A stretch of 64,000 nt of DNA, taken from assembly GCF_900167135.1 (NCBI RefSeq), contig NZ_FUWZ01000005.1, positions 443,003 to 507,002 on the forward strand. Reading direction: 5' to 3'. How positions within the stretch are numbered: the first letter of the stretch is position 1; each line of letters starts with the position of its first letter. This DNA is from Chitinophaga eiseniae. GTDB lineage: Bacteria; Bacteroidota; Bacteroidia; Chitinophagales; Chitinophagaceae. Shown one piece after another: positions 33,714-42,729 of the stretch. The translations under genes and the position numbers were made by a program. Under the pieces are notes generated by a model. The model ran no database searches. It was not told the origin of the DNA and saw only the letters and a program-made list of their open reading frames with translations.

Positions 33714-34838
33714 ATGAGCATTAAATCCTTCTACGTTGCAGGCGGCGTTGCCGTGTTCCTGCTGCTCGGTGCATGTACCAAGCAATTGAAAAACGATTTT
33801 TCCGATCCTACCGACGCCTCAAAAGAAAAACTCACTGCCACCGCTGCGCCAGCGCCGGATCCGGACGGTTTAAAACTGCACACATTCCTGAGGGCCAACG
33901 GGCCTGCCTACGAAAGCTATACCGTAAGCCTCCAGGAGAACGCTTCTTTTACCACTAAAAACGGCAGGAAGTATACCATTTACCGTAACGCACTGGTAAG
34001 GCCTGACGGCAGCCCGGCTTCCGGCACTATCACGTTTACTGTGAAGGAAATCAGCAATGCCTCCGGTATGATCTTCGCGGACAGGCCTACCGCTACTAAC
34101 ACCGGTGCGCCGCTGGAATCTTTCGGTGAGTTTTTTGTGGCCGCCTCACAGGGTACCACACCGCTTAAATTGCGCAAAGACAGCGCCATCAGGGTACAGG
34201 TGCCTGCCAAACCAGACGCCCAGCGTATCCCGATGTGGAACGGAGATACCACCATCACCGTTAATACCAGCGGTTATACTTATTTAAACCAGTTTATTAC
34301 CCTGTCTACTACCGTGAGCGCCAATAAAGGGGTGGACTGGCAGCAGGTAACCAATCCGGCTTCTGCCTATGCGCTGTTTGACGGTACCAACGGTACGCTC
34401 AACTTCCGGCTGGACAGCCTCATCAAGTGGACCAACTGCGACCGGTTAATGAGCCTGCCTAATCCTAAAACCACTGTGCTGGCCTATTTTAATTCCAATT
34501 ACAATCCGGCCACCGGCAGCAGCTTTGGCGGTGAGGAACCTACTATGCTGTACTTCAAACCTACTGGTATTAACAGCATCATCAAATTCTACAATACCAT
34601 CTTCACGCCACCGGCTGGTTTTGAGGGCTTCCTGAGCTATCAGAACGCTATCCCGGTTGGACAGAGTGGCACTTTCCTGGCCATCTCTTCTATTGGCGGT
34701 CAATTCTATGCCGAACAGAAAACAGTAACGATCGCTGCTCCTCCTGCCGGTAAGAACTACACTACCGTCACTTTTAATCCTGCTCCGGTTAGCGCTACTA
34801 CACTTATTGCGCTGATCAACAGCATGAACACCAAGTAA
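33714..34838 (+). CDS. Lipoprotein of unknown function
   Basis: The 374-aa protein has a lipoprotein signal (MSIKSFYVAGGVAVFLLLGAC, Cys 21). The mature part begins with a disordered, Ala/Pro-rich linker and continues with beta-rich sequence, including RKYTIYRNALVRPDGSPASG, a carboxypeptidase-regulatory-like or Ig-type strand set, followed by SFGEFFVAASQGTTPLKLRK. It resembles a Chitinophagaceae surface protein family without known function. It is a single gene with its own strong terminator at 34851-34886. Confidence 0.8.
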   Translation: MSIKSFYVAGGVAVFLLLGACTKQLKNDFSDPTDASKEKLTATAAPAPDPDGLKLHTFLRANGPAYESYTVSLQENASFTTKNGRKYTIYRNALVRPDGSPASGTITFTVKEISNASGMIFADRPTATNTGAPLESFGEFFVAASQGTTPLKLRKDSAIRVQVPAKPDAQRIPMWNGDTTITVNTSGYTYLNQFITLSTTVSANKGVDWQQVTNPASAYALFDGTNGTLNFRLDSLIKWTNCDRLMSLPNPKTTVLAYFNSNYNPATGSSFGGEEPTMLYFKPTGINSIIKFYNTIFTPPAGFEGFLSYQNAIPVGQSGTFLAISSIGGQFYAEQKTVTIAAPPAGKNYTTVTFNPAPVSATTLIALINSMNTK

Positions 34839-34850
34839 TCAGCTATCATA

Positions 34851-34886
34851 AAAATAGCCGTTAACGGGTTGATTAACGGCTATTTT
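34851..34886. terminator. Rho-independent terminator
   Basis: A 14-bp stem (34851-34864 AAAATAGCCGTTAA with 34873-34886) and an 8-nt loop, followed by a T run on the plus strand, 13 nt after the lipoprotein stop. It may also serve the minus-strand gene ending at 34912. Confidence 0.88.
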
Positions 34887-34911
34887 TTTATCATCTTTTA
34901 ATACAGATCGC

Positions 34912-36075
34912 TTATTTTTTTTGTTTCTCCATCTCCGCCACCCGCTTTTCCAGTGCCTCATTCTTTTTATTCAGCTGGATGATATACAGGGTGAGTTCCT
35001 CTACTTTCTGTAACAGGGTAGCGTTCATATCGCCAATGTCGATACCGTTTTCCTGTACTTCTTTCGCTGTCGGCACATCGGGGAGATGTTTGTGTTGCTG
35101 TATATAACCCTCCAGTTCCTGCAGGGAAGGCAGCCGGTAGTTTTCATGAAACACAAAATCAGCCCAGGAAGTCTGCTGGGTCACCTTTATTCTCCTGGCG
35201 CCCACGGTGCCGTCTACCGCGAGTTTATACGTGCCCGGATTGAGGGTGCCTATACCTACATTCCCATCTGCCCTTACAGACAACAGGCTTCTAGCACCTT
35301 CGTTGGTGTTGCCTGAACCGAGAGGGCTGACATTACCGGCAACATTCAACGCATAGTAGTTGGGAGAGTTGTTTTCGACGCCTATCATCACACCATATTG
35401 TTGTCCCCATAGCAAGGCTGCGGCGGCGCCGGAATTATTGTAAGCGACCGTATGGAGCACATATCGGGGTGATGGAAGCCCGATGCCTACCTTTCCGCTG
35501 CCATCCCGCTGTAACACCAGGTTACCACCTGCTGTAGTACCATTGGTAAAAGTTTGTATGAGCCCATAACCTTCTGCGCCTTCGGTAGTACCGGCTATCC
35601 GGATATTGGATTTGGCGGCGTCCCCGATCTTCAGCCCGAAAGTGTTGGTGCTGGTGGCTATGTCCAGGGGAGCAATCGGTGAAGCGGTGCCAATACCAAT
35701 GTTACCATCTGACTTCACGACCAGCCGCTCCCTGGGTGTACTGCCTGTAACAAACAGAATATCTTTGCCTTGTATACCGGCTTGCAGAATAAGATTGTCA
35801 AAGGCGTTAAACGGATAGGCCATTGTAGCAATACCACTTCTAAAGATGGTGGGCTGGTTGCCATCGGCGCCGGTAGTATAGGTCTGCGCCAGCCCCAATA
35901 GTTTTATCTTACCACCGATGTTCAGGCAGTTTTCAGCTACGCCGCCAGCCGGCGCCATGCCTATCCAGACATTTTTAGTGGTGTAGTTTCCGTTGTCAGT
36001 AATAGATTGCAAGGTTTGGGAAAATGCACATACAGCGCTACAGAGCGCTATCACAGTAAGGGATATAATTTTCAT
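34912..36075 (-). CDS. Secreted tail-fibre-like protein with GIG repeats and coiled-coil end
   Basis: The 387-aa protein has a signal peptide (ALCSAVCAFSQ). Its body has repeated DGNIGIGTASP / GKVGIGLPSP / DGNVGIGTLNPG segments typical of beta-helical tail-fibre-like Bacteroidota surface proteins. The C-terminal ~100 residues read IKVTQQTSWADFVFHENY, LPSLQELEGYIQQHKHLPD, GDMNATLLQKVEELTLYI and end in a heptad coiled coil. The protein at 39915 has the same C-terminal module. Probably trimeric and surface-exposed; the role is unknown. Confidence 0.78.
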   Translation of the reverse strand: MKIISLTVIALCSAVCAFSQTLQSITDNGNYTTKNVWIGMAPAGGVAENCLNIGGKIKLLGLAQTYTTGADGNQPTIFRSGIATMAYPFNAFDNLILQAGIQGKDILFVTGSTPRERLVVKSDGNIGIGTASPIAPLDIATSTNTFGLKIGDAAKSNIRIAGTTEGAEGYGLIQTFTNGTTAGGNLVLQRDGSGKVGIGLPSPRYVLHTVAYNNSGAAAALLWGQQYGVMIGVENNSPNYYALNVAGNVSPLGSGNTNEGARSLLSVRADGNVGIGTLNPGTYKLAVDGTVGARRIKVTQQTSWADFVFHENYRLPSLQELEGYIQQHKHLPDVPTAKEVQENGIDIGDMNATLLQKVEELTLYIIQLNKKNEALEKRVAEMEKQKK

Positions 36076-36216
36076 GATGGATTAACGTTTGGCGTAAAAA
36101 TAATGGTTTTCAGGGCACTACGGAAAGGAAAAGTAAAAAAAGGATAAAGCCTCATCTCCGGATATTTTTAAAATTTTTTCCGACCCTGCTGACATAAGGT
36201 TGTCAAAACCGGGGTC

Positions 36217-36224
36217 TATTTTTG
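36217..36224 (+). promoter_or_regulatory. -7 promoter element before the VOC-YdeI operon
   Basis: TATTTTTG matches TAnnTTTG, 28 nt before the ATG at 36253. No TTTG at the expected -33 distance. Confidence 0.5.
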
Positions 36225-36252
36225 TTAAACAATCATTCAAAAAACTATCCAT

Positions 36253-36678
36253 ATGGCACATTCATCAGTATTACGCGGCATGGCAACACTCACCTTTTAC
36301 GCCGCCGACCACGCCGCAGCAAAAAAATGGTATTCCGAATTCCTCGGCATAACACCCTATTTTGACATGCCTGGCTATTTCGAGTTCCGTCTGGGCGACT
36401 ATCAGCATGAGCTGGGAGTAATAGACAGCCAGTACGCTCCTCCGGGCAGGTCCGCAGACACCGGCGGCGCCGTGACCTACTGGCATGTGGATGACATCAA
36501 AGCTACTTTAGACCGGCTGATAGCGCTGGGCGCCACGGTATTTGAGCCTATTACCCAACGCGGGCAGGAGGGAAGCGGCTTTGCTACAGCAGCGGTAACA
36601 GACCCCTTCGGAAATATTATCGGTATCATGACCAACCCACATTACCAGGAAATTCTTCAACAGAAAAATAATTTATAG
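36253..36678 (+). CDS. VOC-family protein
   Basis: The 141-aa protein has MATLTFYAADHAAAKKWYSE, LGITPYFDMPGYFEFRLGDY, the mid-domain unit GGAVTYWHVDDIKATLDRLI and TDPFGNIIGIMTNPHY at the end. This is a complete pair of beta-alpha-beta-beta-beta units of the glyoxalase/dioxygenase fold. A -7 element precedes it, and the YdeI-like gene starts 2 nt after its stop, so both form an operon. Ligand unknown. Confidence 0.9.
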   Translation: MAHSSVLRGMATLTFYAADHAAAKKWYSEFLGITPYFDMPGYFEFRLGDYQHELGVIDSQYAPPGRSADTGGAVTYWHVDDIKATLDRLIALGATVFEPITQRGQEGSGFATAAVTDPFGNIIGIMTNPHYQEILQQKNNL

Positions 36679-36680
36679 CT

Positions 36681-37052
36681 ATGGAAACCCTTGACGGAAG
36701 ACAAGCCGTATATGCCCCCACCAGGGCCGAATGGCGGAAGTGGCTGGCGAAGAATAGCCAGGCGGAAGCAGGTGTATGGCTTATACAATATCGTAAAAAA
36801 AGCAAGGTACGCTGCGTCTCCCTGATTGAAGCAACAGAAGAAGCGCTGTGCTTCGGCTGGATCGACAGCAAAGCCAAAAAGCGGGATGAAGAAAGCTTCT
36901 ACCTGACATTTACACCCCGCAAAGCAAAAAGCAAGTGGAGCAAACCTAATATCGAACGGGCAGGCCGGATGATCGCGGCGGGACTGATGACAGCGCAGGG
37001 CCAGGAAAAGATCGACCTGGCAAAGCGTACGGGGATGTGGGTGGAAGAATAA
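36681..37052 (+). CDS. YdeI/OmpD-associated-family protein, short form
   Basis: The 123-aa protein starts LDGRQAVYAPTRAEWRKWL and contains GVWLIQYRKKSKVRCVSLIE, ALCFGWIDSKAKKRD and FTPRKAKSKWSKPNIERAGR, the conserved N-terminal half of YdeI-type proteins. Members usually reach ~190 aa with a second domain; here translation stops soon after GLMTAQGQEKIDLAKRTGMW, so the C-terminal part is missing or this is a short variant. The family has been linked to peptide/bacteriocin tolerance. A broken ABC exporter gene lies just beyond. Confidence 0.82.
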   Translation: METLDGRQAVYAPTRAEWRKWLAKNSQAEAGVWLIQYRKKSKVRCVSLIEATEEALCFGWIDSKAKKRDEESFYLTFTPRKAKSKWSKPNIERAGRMIAAGLMTAQGQEKIDLAKRTGMWVEE

Positions 37053-37075
37053 GGTAAACCAGCTGGAATGAGCCC

Positions 37076-37290
37076 TCATTGCCCTAATTCCAGTTGGTTT
37101 CGTATCAGTTCGAAATATTTTTTCCTGCTGCTGACCAGTTCGGTATGGGTACCTTGTTCAGATAGCTGTCCTCCCTCCAATACGATAATCTGATCGGCAT
37201 TTTTAACGGTACTTAACCGGTGGGCAACCAAACTACTACCGTGTTGTGTCCGCTGATATGCGGAGTTGTCTAAGGGATTCAAATCGGGTT
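37076..37290 (-). pseudogene. Remnant of an ABC exporter (C-terminal end of the ATPase)
   Basis: The minus strand encodes VAHRLSTVKNADQIIVLEGG, then GTHTELVSSRKKYFELIRNQ and LELGQ, the H-loop and C-terminal end of a peptidase-containing ABC exporter ATPase. The upstream part is broken: the expected TVVV before VAHRLS lies in another frame (at ~37225-37245), and no Walker A or B motif or transmembrane domain is left. The adjacent TonB-dependent barrel gene may have been its neighbour in a peptide-export locus. Confidence 0.75.
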
Positions 37291-37320
37291 AAATGGTTAC
37301 TTAAATATGATGCTGTCTGG

Positions 37321-39720
37321 CTATCTTGTTCTGTTGGCCTCTTCGCTATTGCCCGGATCTTTTTTTCTAACGGTCTTAACTTTATTGCTTCCTATTTTTT
37401 TAACTATGGAAAGTCTGACGTAACGGGTGTCGCTGAATCCGGTCATATCAGACACAGAAAGGTCGTTTGTGGTGTAGAAATGTTTTAGCCGCTGGGTATT
37501 AAATATATCTCCTGCATAGAAAGATACCGACAGGTTATGTGCAGGTATATTTCGTGTAAAACCTATTCCGACTTCTCCGAAGCCGCTGATTTCGCTGTTG
37601 GCGGTAACCATCTTGCTAAAATAACTCCCGTTAATAGAGGCGTCTATTTTGCTTCCGAAAAGATTGGTGAACTGCTGGGAAAGATTACACATGTATAGGT
37701 AATCTCTGGTACGGATATGAGTTTGAGGGGCATCCACCTGTTGCCGTTGCAACGTAAGGGTATTGGAAAGGCTAATTTTCCACCGTTCTTTTATGATTGA
37801 CTTATTGATGACACTTACTAAACTCCAGTTATCCGCGTTGCCATAGTTGAACCTGTCAAGCAGCGTTGTGTCAGGAGGAATGACGATTGCTATTTGTTCA
37901 AAAAGGCGGGTGCTTTTTGTGTAGCGTGCCATAAAAATATAATCGTGGTACATTGTGTAGGCCAGCTCCATCATAATGCTGTTGGAGGGGCTTAATTCAG
38001 GATTTCCTTTCACAAGATATTTGTCGCTGATTACAAAAATGAAAGGATTTAGTTGTGCATACGCGGGGCGCCGGATATCGCTTTTCATTGAAAATGATAG
38101 TGTATTATTATCATTAACAGTGTAATTGATATATGCGGTAGGGAATACATTTATATAGTGCTGGTCATGGAATTCTTTAGCGGTTGTAAGCCTGTTCTTT
38201 AAGTTCGTTTGTTCCAGTCTCGCTCCTGCTTTTATCTCCAGGTGCTTATTGATTTTTTTATATAGTGAAATATAAGCTGCACTGATCCATTCCTGGTACG
38301 TGAAGTCATTTGACCGGAGGTGATTGGGAATCCAGTTGCCGTTGCTAAAGTTATCAAAAGCCAGAAGGTTATTGGTCCGGGTATGGGAAAACCGTATACC
38401 TGTCTCCATTTTCACATTCTTAAGGACCAGCTGATTGTAATCCGCTTTTATGGCGTAGTTGTTAATCAACTGTCGGGTGTCGGTACGATTCCCGTTATGT
38501 ACTATCTCGGGTGTCTGCTTGTTATAGGAGAAAAATTCGGCCTGCTGATTATTTTGATAATTGAAATAGTCGGCGCTGACTGCAAATTCCCTTTTATGTT
38601 TCTTATCGAGGTATTGGTAGTTAAGATTTAACGAAAGAAAGTTGGTATTGCGTGTTTCCGGGTTGGTGTTGGTGTATAGTTGTTTTTGACCGGGGGCATT
38701 GATCTCATTAAACCCGCTGTTGTAATCATTGGAATGGGTTGTTCTGAAGTCGATGGTGGCCCCTAATGCGGACGAGGGATTAATGGTATAATCCACGGAC
38801 GTGGACAGGCCAATACTGTTTTCCGGTTTTTTGATAGTTTGATTGTGTATCAACTCCTGTTGTTGGGTATTTCCGAGGTAGTTGATGACATTGTCGTTAT
38901 AAAAATAAGCTCTCCGTGAGCTGCCGTTTACCATCAGTTGCTGGCCAAACTTCCGGTTGCGGTAGTTGAGTTGTAAACCTCCGCCTGGCGTATTATAGGT
39001 GGCCTGCCTGTCAGCTATGTTTATACTTCCGTTTAAACCAATGGATTCATCCTTCTTAAGTAAGATATTAATGATACCTCCGGGATTGCCGGCTTCATAT
39101 TTACTGGAGGGTACTGTAATTACCTCAATGCTCGTTATATTATCCGCGGGCAGGTTGTTTAAATATTGCTGAAGGTCGCGGCCACTCAAAATACTTCGGC
39201 GATTATTGATGTACACGGATACCCCCTGTAATCCAAGAATTGATAAGGTGCCGGATTCCCGGGCGTTGACAAGCGGTGTTTGTTTTAATACGTCCCAAAC
39301 GTTGTTACCAATCACTAAACCCGTATTTTGCACGTTAAATACAAATCGGTCTATTTTTTTCTCAAATACAGGTTTGGTGGCCATGATGGTGGCGCCTTTC
39401 AGTTCCGTGGGAACAGGTTTTAATGTTACTGTAACAAAAGTATCTTTGATCAGGTTTATCTGCATACTATCGGCACTATATCCCATTCCGTTCACTTTCA
39501 GCGTATAGGTGCCCTGGGGCAGTTTGTCAAAAGCAAACCGGCCTGCTTTCCCGGTCACGGTATTATAAACTTGTCCAGTCGTCCCGGACAATGCTATATG
39601 CATATTGGTTAGTAGTTGATGATTGCTGTCTGCCACAATTCCTTGTAGACTGTATTGCGCCCAGGTTGGGAGCCAGGCTAAAAAGAGGAGGGATGCTAAG
39701 CTAATTGCCTTTAAAGACAT
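37321..39720 (-). CDS. TonB-dependent receptor-type outer-membrane barrel protein
   Basis: The 799-aa protein has a signal peptide (SLLFLAWLPTWAQ), then a carboxypeptidase-regulatory-like domain (~23-105; LQGIVADSNHQLLTNMHIAL), a plug-like region (~110-225; VWDVLKQTPLVN, NIEVITVPSSKYEAGN-type motif SIEVITVPSSKYEAG, GGIINILLKK) and a beta-barrel of the outer-membrane beta-barrel family 3 type. No TonB-box was identified with confidence. It has no adjacent SusD gene and stands alone apart from the ABC remnant downstream. Ligand unknown. Confidence 0.88.
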   Translation of the reverse strand: MSLKAISLASLLFLAWLPTWAQYSLQGIVADSNHQLLTNMHIALSGTTGQVYNTVTGKAGRFAFDKLPQGTYTLKVNGMGYSADSMQINLIKDTFVTVTLKPVPTELKGATIMATKPVFEKKIDRFVFNVQNTGLVIGNNVWDVLKQTPLVNARESGTLSILGLQGVSVYINNRRSILSGRDLQQYLNNLPADNITSIEVITVPSSKYEAGNPGGIINILLKKDESIGLNGSINIADRQATYNTPGGGLQLNYRNRKFGQQLMVNGSSRRAYFYNDNVINYLGNTQQQELIHNQTIKKPENSIGLSTSVDYTINPSSALGATIDFRTTHSNDYNSGFNEINAPGQKQLYTNTNPETRNTNFLSLNLNYQYLDKKHKREFAVSADYFNYQNNQQAEFFSYNKQTPEIVHNGNRTDTRQLINNYAIKADYNQLVLKNVKMETGIRFSHTRTNNLLAFDNFSNGNWIPNHLRSNDFTYQEWISAAYISLYKKINKHLEIKAGARLEQTNLKNRLTTAKEFHDQHYINVFPTAYINYTVNDNNTLSFSMKSDIRRPAYAQLNPFIFVISDKYLVKGNPELSPSNSIMMELAYTMYHDYIFMARYTKSTRLFEQIAIVIPPDTTLLDRFNYGNADNWSLVSVINKSIIKERWKISLSNTLTLQRQQVDAPQTHIRTRDYLYMCNLSQQFTNLFGSKIDASINGSYFSKMVTANSEISGFGEVGIGFTRNIPAHNLSVSFYAGDIFNTQRLKHFYTTNDLSVSDMTGFSDTRYVRLSIVKKIGSNKVKTVRKKDPGNSEEANRTR

Positions 39721-39854
39721 AGGAAGATTAAATTATCTTCTGGTAATTAACAATTAAGGTTATTTTGCCGGGCATCTTCTCATGATCGGGTTTCCGGCTA
39801 AAAAGATAGGGTATTCCCGTGAAACAAAAAAAATATGGGCAATGGGGGAAGGAA

Positions 39855-39905
39855 TCCGGTAACAAAAAAGAACGATGTCTCTGCACGGGCTTTTTTGTTA
39901 CCGGA
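39855..39905. terminator. Rho-independent terminator, long perfect stem
   Basis: TCCGGTAACAAAAAAG (39855-39870) pairs with 39890-39905 over 16 bp, loop 19 nt. It lies 10 nt downstream of the minus-strand gene ending at 39915. Confidence 0.8.
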
Positions 39906-39914
39906 CAAACATGT

Positions 39915-41087
39915 TTACTGGTTGCTATCCTGTTTCTTTTCTACTGCTTCCATCCGTTTTCTTAAATCTTCATTCTCCTTTTTCATTTCGATCAGGTAGA
40001 GTGTTAATTCCTCTATTTTCTGTAGTAGTTTCTTATTCATGTCACCGACGTCCTGCCCATTTTGTTCTATTTCTTTTTGGGAAGGGATTTCGGGTAAATG
40101 TCTGTGTTCTTTGACAAAACGTTCTACTTCCAGTAATCCGGGCAGTTTGTACTCGGGATGGAATACGAAATCTGCCCACCCGGTTTGGGTAACTTTGATC
40201 CTTTGGGCAAAGATATCGCCTTTTACCGCCAGCTTGGCCTGAGGCACGGAGGTGCCTATGCCTACGTTGCCATCGCCTCTTACGTACAGCAGGGGCTTGC
40301 CGCCGCCCGGTGCACTGGAGCCGTCGGCCTTAGCGTTATTCAGTACCGCAAAGGCATAGTTGGCCGCAGTTGCATTGAGCGTGCCTATGGCCGTTCCATA
40401 GTTTTCTCCCCACAGATACGCCGCTGCTTTGTTCGTGTTACCATGTGAGAGTACATGTAGTGCATAATTAGGAACTACCCCCGCGCCTATGTTTCCGGGT
40501 ACGGACAGATTCCCCTGTATATCCTGATAGGGAAGCGGATAAAAGCGGTTATTATCAAAATCGCATTTTAGTCCATTGATGCTTGTGGTAGCTAAAAATC
40601 CTACCGGCGTGGTCGTCGTCTGAGCGTAGGGGGCTGCTACAATGGGGGAAGCGTGAAACTGGGCCAGAGTGCGGTAAGCAATCAGTCCCCATTTGTAGTT
40701 CGATTTAAGCCATAGCGCATCATTATATACATAGAAAGTGGCCGCCGCCGGGTTTCCCGAAACACACCGGATTTCAAGGCCGTCAAACCTGCCTGGCGTT
40801 CCGTCAAACTTATCTACCCTGATCTGGTAGGTACCCTGCTGGTCATAAAAGTTGGCGTCGCCACTGACAGCCAGTTCGATCACCGTAGCATAACGTGAGG
40901 CGCTGCCATTTACCTGTACCAGTTTGTAATAGTAGGGGTCATTAGGACTGGCGGGGGCTTGTGTGGGGCCCATTCCCACCCAGCCGGTGTCAACGGGTGC
41001 TGCTGCCCTGGCATGGGCGTAATGAGAGATAGTCGTTAGTAACAAACTAAGAACGAACACATGGCATAAGCGAAAAGTTAATTTCAT
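39915..41087 (-). CDS. Secreted protein with GIG repeats and coiled-coil end (paralogue)
   Basis: The 390-aa protein has a signal peptide (LLLTTISHYAHARA). Its body contains NVGIGTSVPQAKLAVKGDIF, and the C terminus repeats the module seen in the protein at 34912: IKVTQTGWADFVFHPEYKLP, VKEHRHLPEIPSQKEI, GDMNKKLLQKIEELTLYL and a charged coiled coil. The N-terminal half differs and may be a separate recognition head (RYATVIELAVSGDANFYDQ). Likely a surface fibre-type trimer. Confidence 0.78.
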   Translation of the reverse strand: MKLTFRLCHVFVLSLLLTTISHYAHARAAAPVDTGWVGMGPTQAPASPNDPYYYKLVQVNGSASRYATVIELAVSGDANFYDQQGTYQIRVDKFDGTPGRFDGLEIRCVSGNPAAATFYVYNDALWLKSNYKWGLIAYRTLAQFHASPIVAAPYAQTTTTPVGFLATTSINGLKCDFDNNRFYPLPYQDIQGNLSVPGNIGAGVVPNYALHVLSHGNTNKAAAYLWGENYGTAIGTLNATAANYAFAVLNNAKADGSSAPGGGKPLLYVRGDGNVGIGTSVPQAKLAVKGDIFAQRIKVTQTGWADFVFHPEYKLPGLLEVERFVKEHRHLPEIPSQKEIEQNGQDVGDMNKKLLQKIEELTLYLIEMKKENEDLRKRMEAVEKKQDSNQ

Positions 41088-41357
41088 AGATAAGATGATT
41101 TTAAAAGTAATGTTTAACTGAGAAACGAAGTGGCCTGGTTTCTACAGGCCGCGCAGGCTTTCGGGTTAATGACATGTCAGCTATTTTATAGATACAGACG
41201 GTTTTGAAACAGATTTAAAAATGATATAATCAGGCGGTTACCTTTGTAAAGGTAGTACAAAAAAAATCTTCATCATTTTTGTTTGCCAACTACTTCGGCC
41301 TTGATATAACTGCGGACGACCTAATGCTGGGTTTGATTTTTATACACAGCTACCTGA
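41088..41357. other. Intergenic region with decayed sequence
   Basis: No complete gene. A perfect -7 element (TACCTTTG, 41239-41246, plus strand) lies upstream of the LuxR remnant and may be its old promoter. The last part may be decayed receiver-proximal sequence of that gene. Confidence 0.4.
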
Positions 41358-41510
41358 GTGGCCCAGGGACTTTCTATTAACCATATTGCGGAAAAAATAT
41401 TTGTAGTGCCGAATACAGTGAAATATTATCGACGGAAGATATTTGAGCGGTTAGAAGTGGGGAGTATTGCGGATGCGTTGGCGCAGGCGGTGAATAATAG
41501 GATGATATAA
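41358..41510 (+). pseudogene. Remnant of a LuxR-type regulator (HTH end only)
   Basis: The plus frame encodes VAQGLSINHIAEKIFVVPNT followed by VKYYRRKIFERLEVGSIADA and ends LAQAVNNRMI. This is the LuxR/FixJ helix-turn-helix. An in-frame TGA sits directly before it, and no receiver domain is upstream, so only the C-terminal end remains. The ISAon1 remnant begins 15 nt beyond its stop. Confidence 0.75.
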
Positions 41511-41525
41511 TGGGTCCGATCTCTT

Positions 41526-42322
41526 GATTCCTCTACGTCATTATACCACAAAGCCAGTTTCTTAAACGCCTCTTCTTTACACTTGCACTGCCTGTAAACC
41601 TCACCCAGACGCAGGGATAGTTGATAGGATTTATGAATGAGGGGATAGTGGCTGAATAGTAATTCCGCCCTCTGCTGCTGCATTCTGGTCCATAGTCTGG
41701 GATGTTTAAACAGCAAATATCTGCTTCCGGCTAACAACTGCTTAGCGGTGTCGCCATTGGGTAGCCTGAAAGGTTCATACTTTATTGCTGTCCGTTTCGC
41801 TTGCTCATATTCCTGATTTTCCTGTTCCAGGGCCTCCCAGCGATGTTTTATTCTTATTTGCTGCACTGCGTCAAAAGCCAGGTGTTGCACATGGAAGCGA
41901 TCTATCACCCTATGGGCGTTGGTGAAGCAGGCTTTAACGGCGCTATTGAGGCTGCCAGACATATCAATCGTAACTTCCTGTACTCTCTGGCGTAGGCGCT
42001 TACGGATTTTAAATAGTATTTCTTTGAGAAATTCAGACTGAGTGACCTTGATCATAGCCACTATTGAGCCTTTACGCCCTTTAGCCAGCTTGTTGGTGAC
42101 GATTGTATACAATTCCCCGCTGGAAAAGGCCGTTTCGTCTATACTTAATGCAGGGCCAATGTTTTGTTCAAAAAGCATCCACAGGGAAGCATGTTCTTTC
42201 TGCTCCCAACTGGAAAAATCACTTAAATGATGTTTGTATTGTTGACCGACCTGTTTTCCGTCAACTCCGTAGATATGGCCAAGCTGAACGGGGCTGATAG
42301 GGTGATTATCTAAGTAATCCTT
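41526..42322 (-). pseudogene. ISAon1-family (ISL3-like) transposase, C-terminal end missing
   Basis: The frame opens at ~42322 (KDYLDNHPISPVQLGHIYGV) with no ATG before 42178. It contains NIGPALSIDETAFSSGELYT, RVQEVTIDMSGSLNSAVKAC and VIDRFHVQHLAFDAVQQIRI, the DDE-transposase core of this family. It breaks after WYNDVEES (~41526), and the next residues to a stop are unrelated. The missing end (VARTIRTHYLGILNFFNNRA...) is found on the other strand at 43981-44163. Reading frame relative to the N-terminal gene is +1. Confidence 0.88.
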
Positions 42323-42668
42323 TTAAAAAGTAACCGAACTCCAACGTCATTCGCGTACCTTTCTTTACTATTTCCCAATCTCTTGTTACTGTTTCTCCGG
42401 TAGCTACGACCTCCCACCGGCGGCGTTTTACATATAAAGTAACCTTCTTTCTGCGGATAGGAAAATCCTGAACTGCAACGGGGGGAAGGAAGTCCTTGGC
42501 GTGAAGTTTTTTATGCTGATGCTCAGCGGGAACAATATTCTTTTCTTCTAAATAAATACTAATCTCAGTCTCATTTTGAGAAGCATCAGTTATCTCAAAA
42601 TAATATAAAATCCCTTCTGGGAGCAGGGCCTCAATCAGAAGGCTAAAATTCTTATCCACGGCTATCAA
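42306..42668 (-). CDS. ISAon1-family transposase N-terminal-region protein
   Basis: The 120-aa protein has LLPEGILYYFEITDASQNET, EEKNIVPAEHQHKKL, VQDFPIRRKKVTLYVKRRRW and MTLEFGYFLKGLLR. It is the first of the two genes of ISAon1-type elements. It overlaps the start of the transposase frame by ~17 nt. The element's 5' terminal sequence lies 26-60 nt upstream. The gene itself looks intact although the transposase is truncated. Confidence 0.87.
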   Translation of the reverse strand: MIAVDKNFSLLIEALLPEGILYYFEITDASQNETEISIYLEEKNIVPAEHQHKKLHAKDFLPPVAVQDFPIRRKKVTLYVKRRRWEVVATGETVTRDWEIVKKGTRMTLEFGYFLKGLLR

Positions 42669-42693
42669 TCTTAGTTGGACGCAAAAAAACTAT

Positions 42694-42728
42694 TTTTTAC
42701 GCTATCCCCTAACTTTTCAACTTGATCC
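42694..42728 (-). mobile_element. ISAon1 5' terminal sequence (copy on minus strand)
   Basis: This 35-nt block, read on the plus strand as TTTTTACGCTATCCCC... to TTGATCC, matches 44165-44199 in 33 of 35 positions. It marks the outer end of the element, upstream of the N-terminal gene. In one intact copy the two ends would be inverted; here they have the same orientation. Confidence 0.82.
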
Positions 42729-42729
42729 C

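Noticed and set aside
42306..42345. Programmed -1 frameshift between the two ISAon1 genes at TTTAAAA
   Set aside because: The transposase frame is +1 relative to the first gene; a -1 slip at this heptamer runs into a stop at once.
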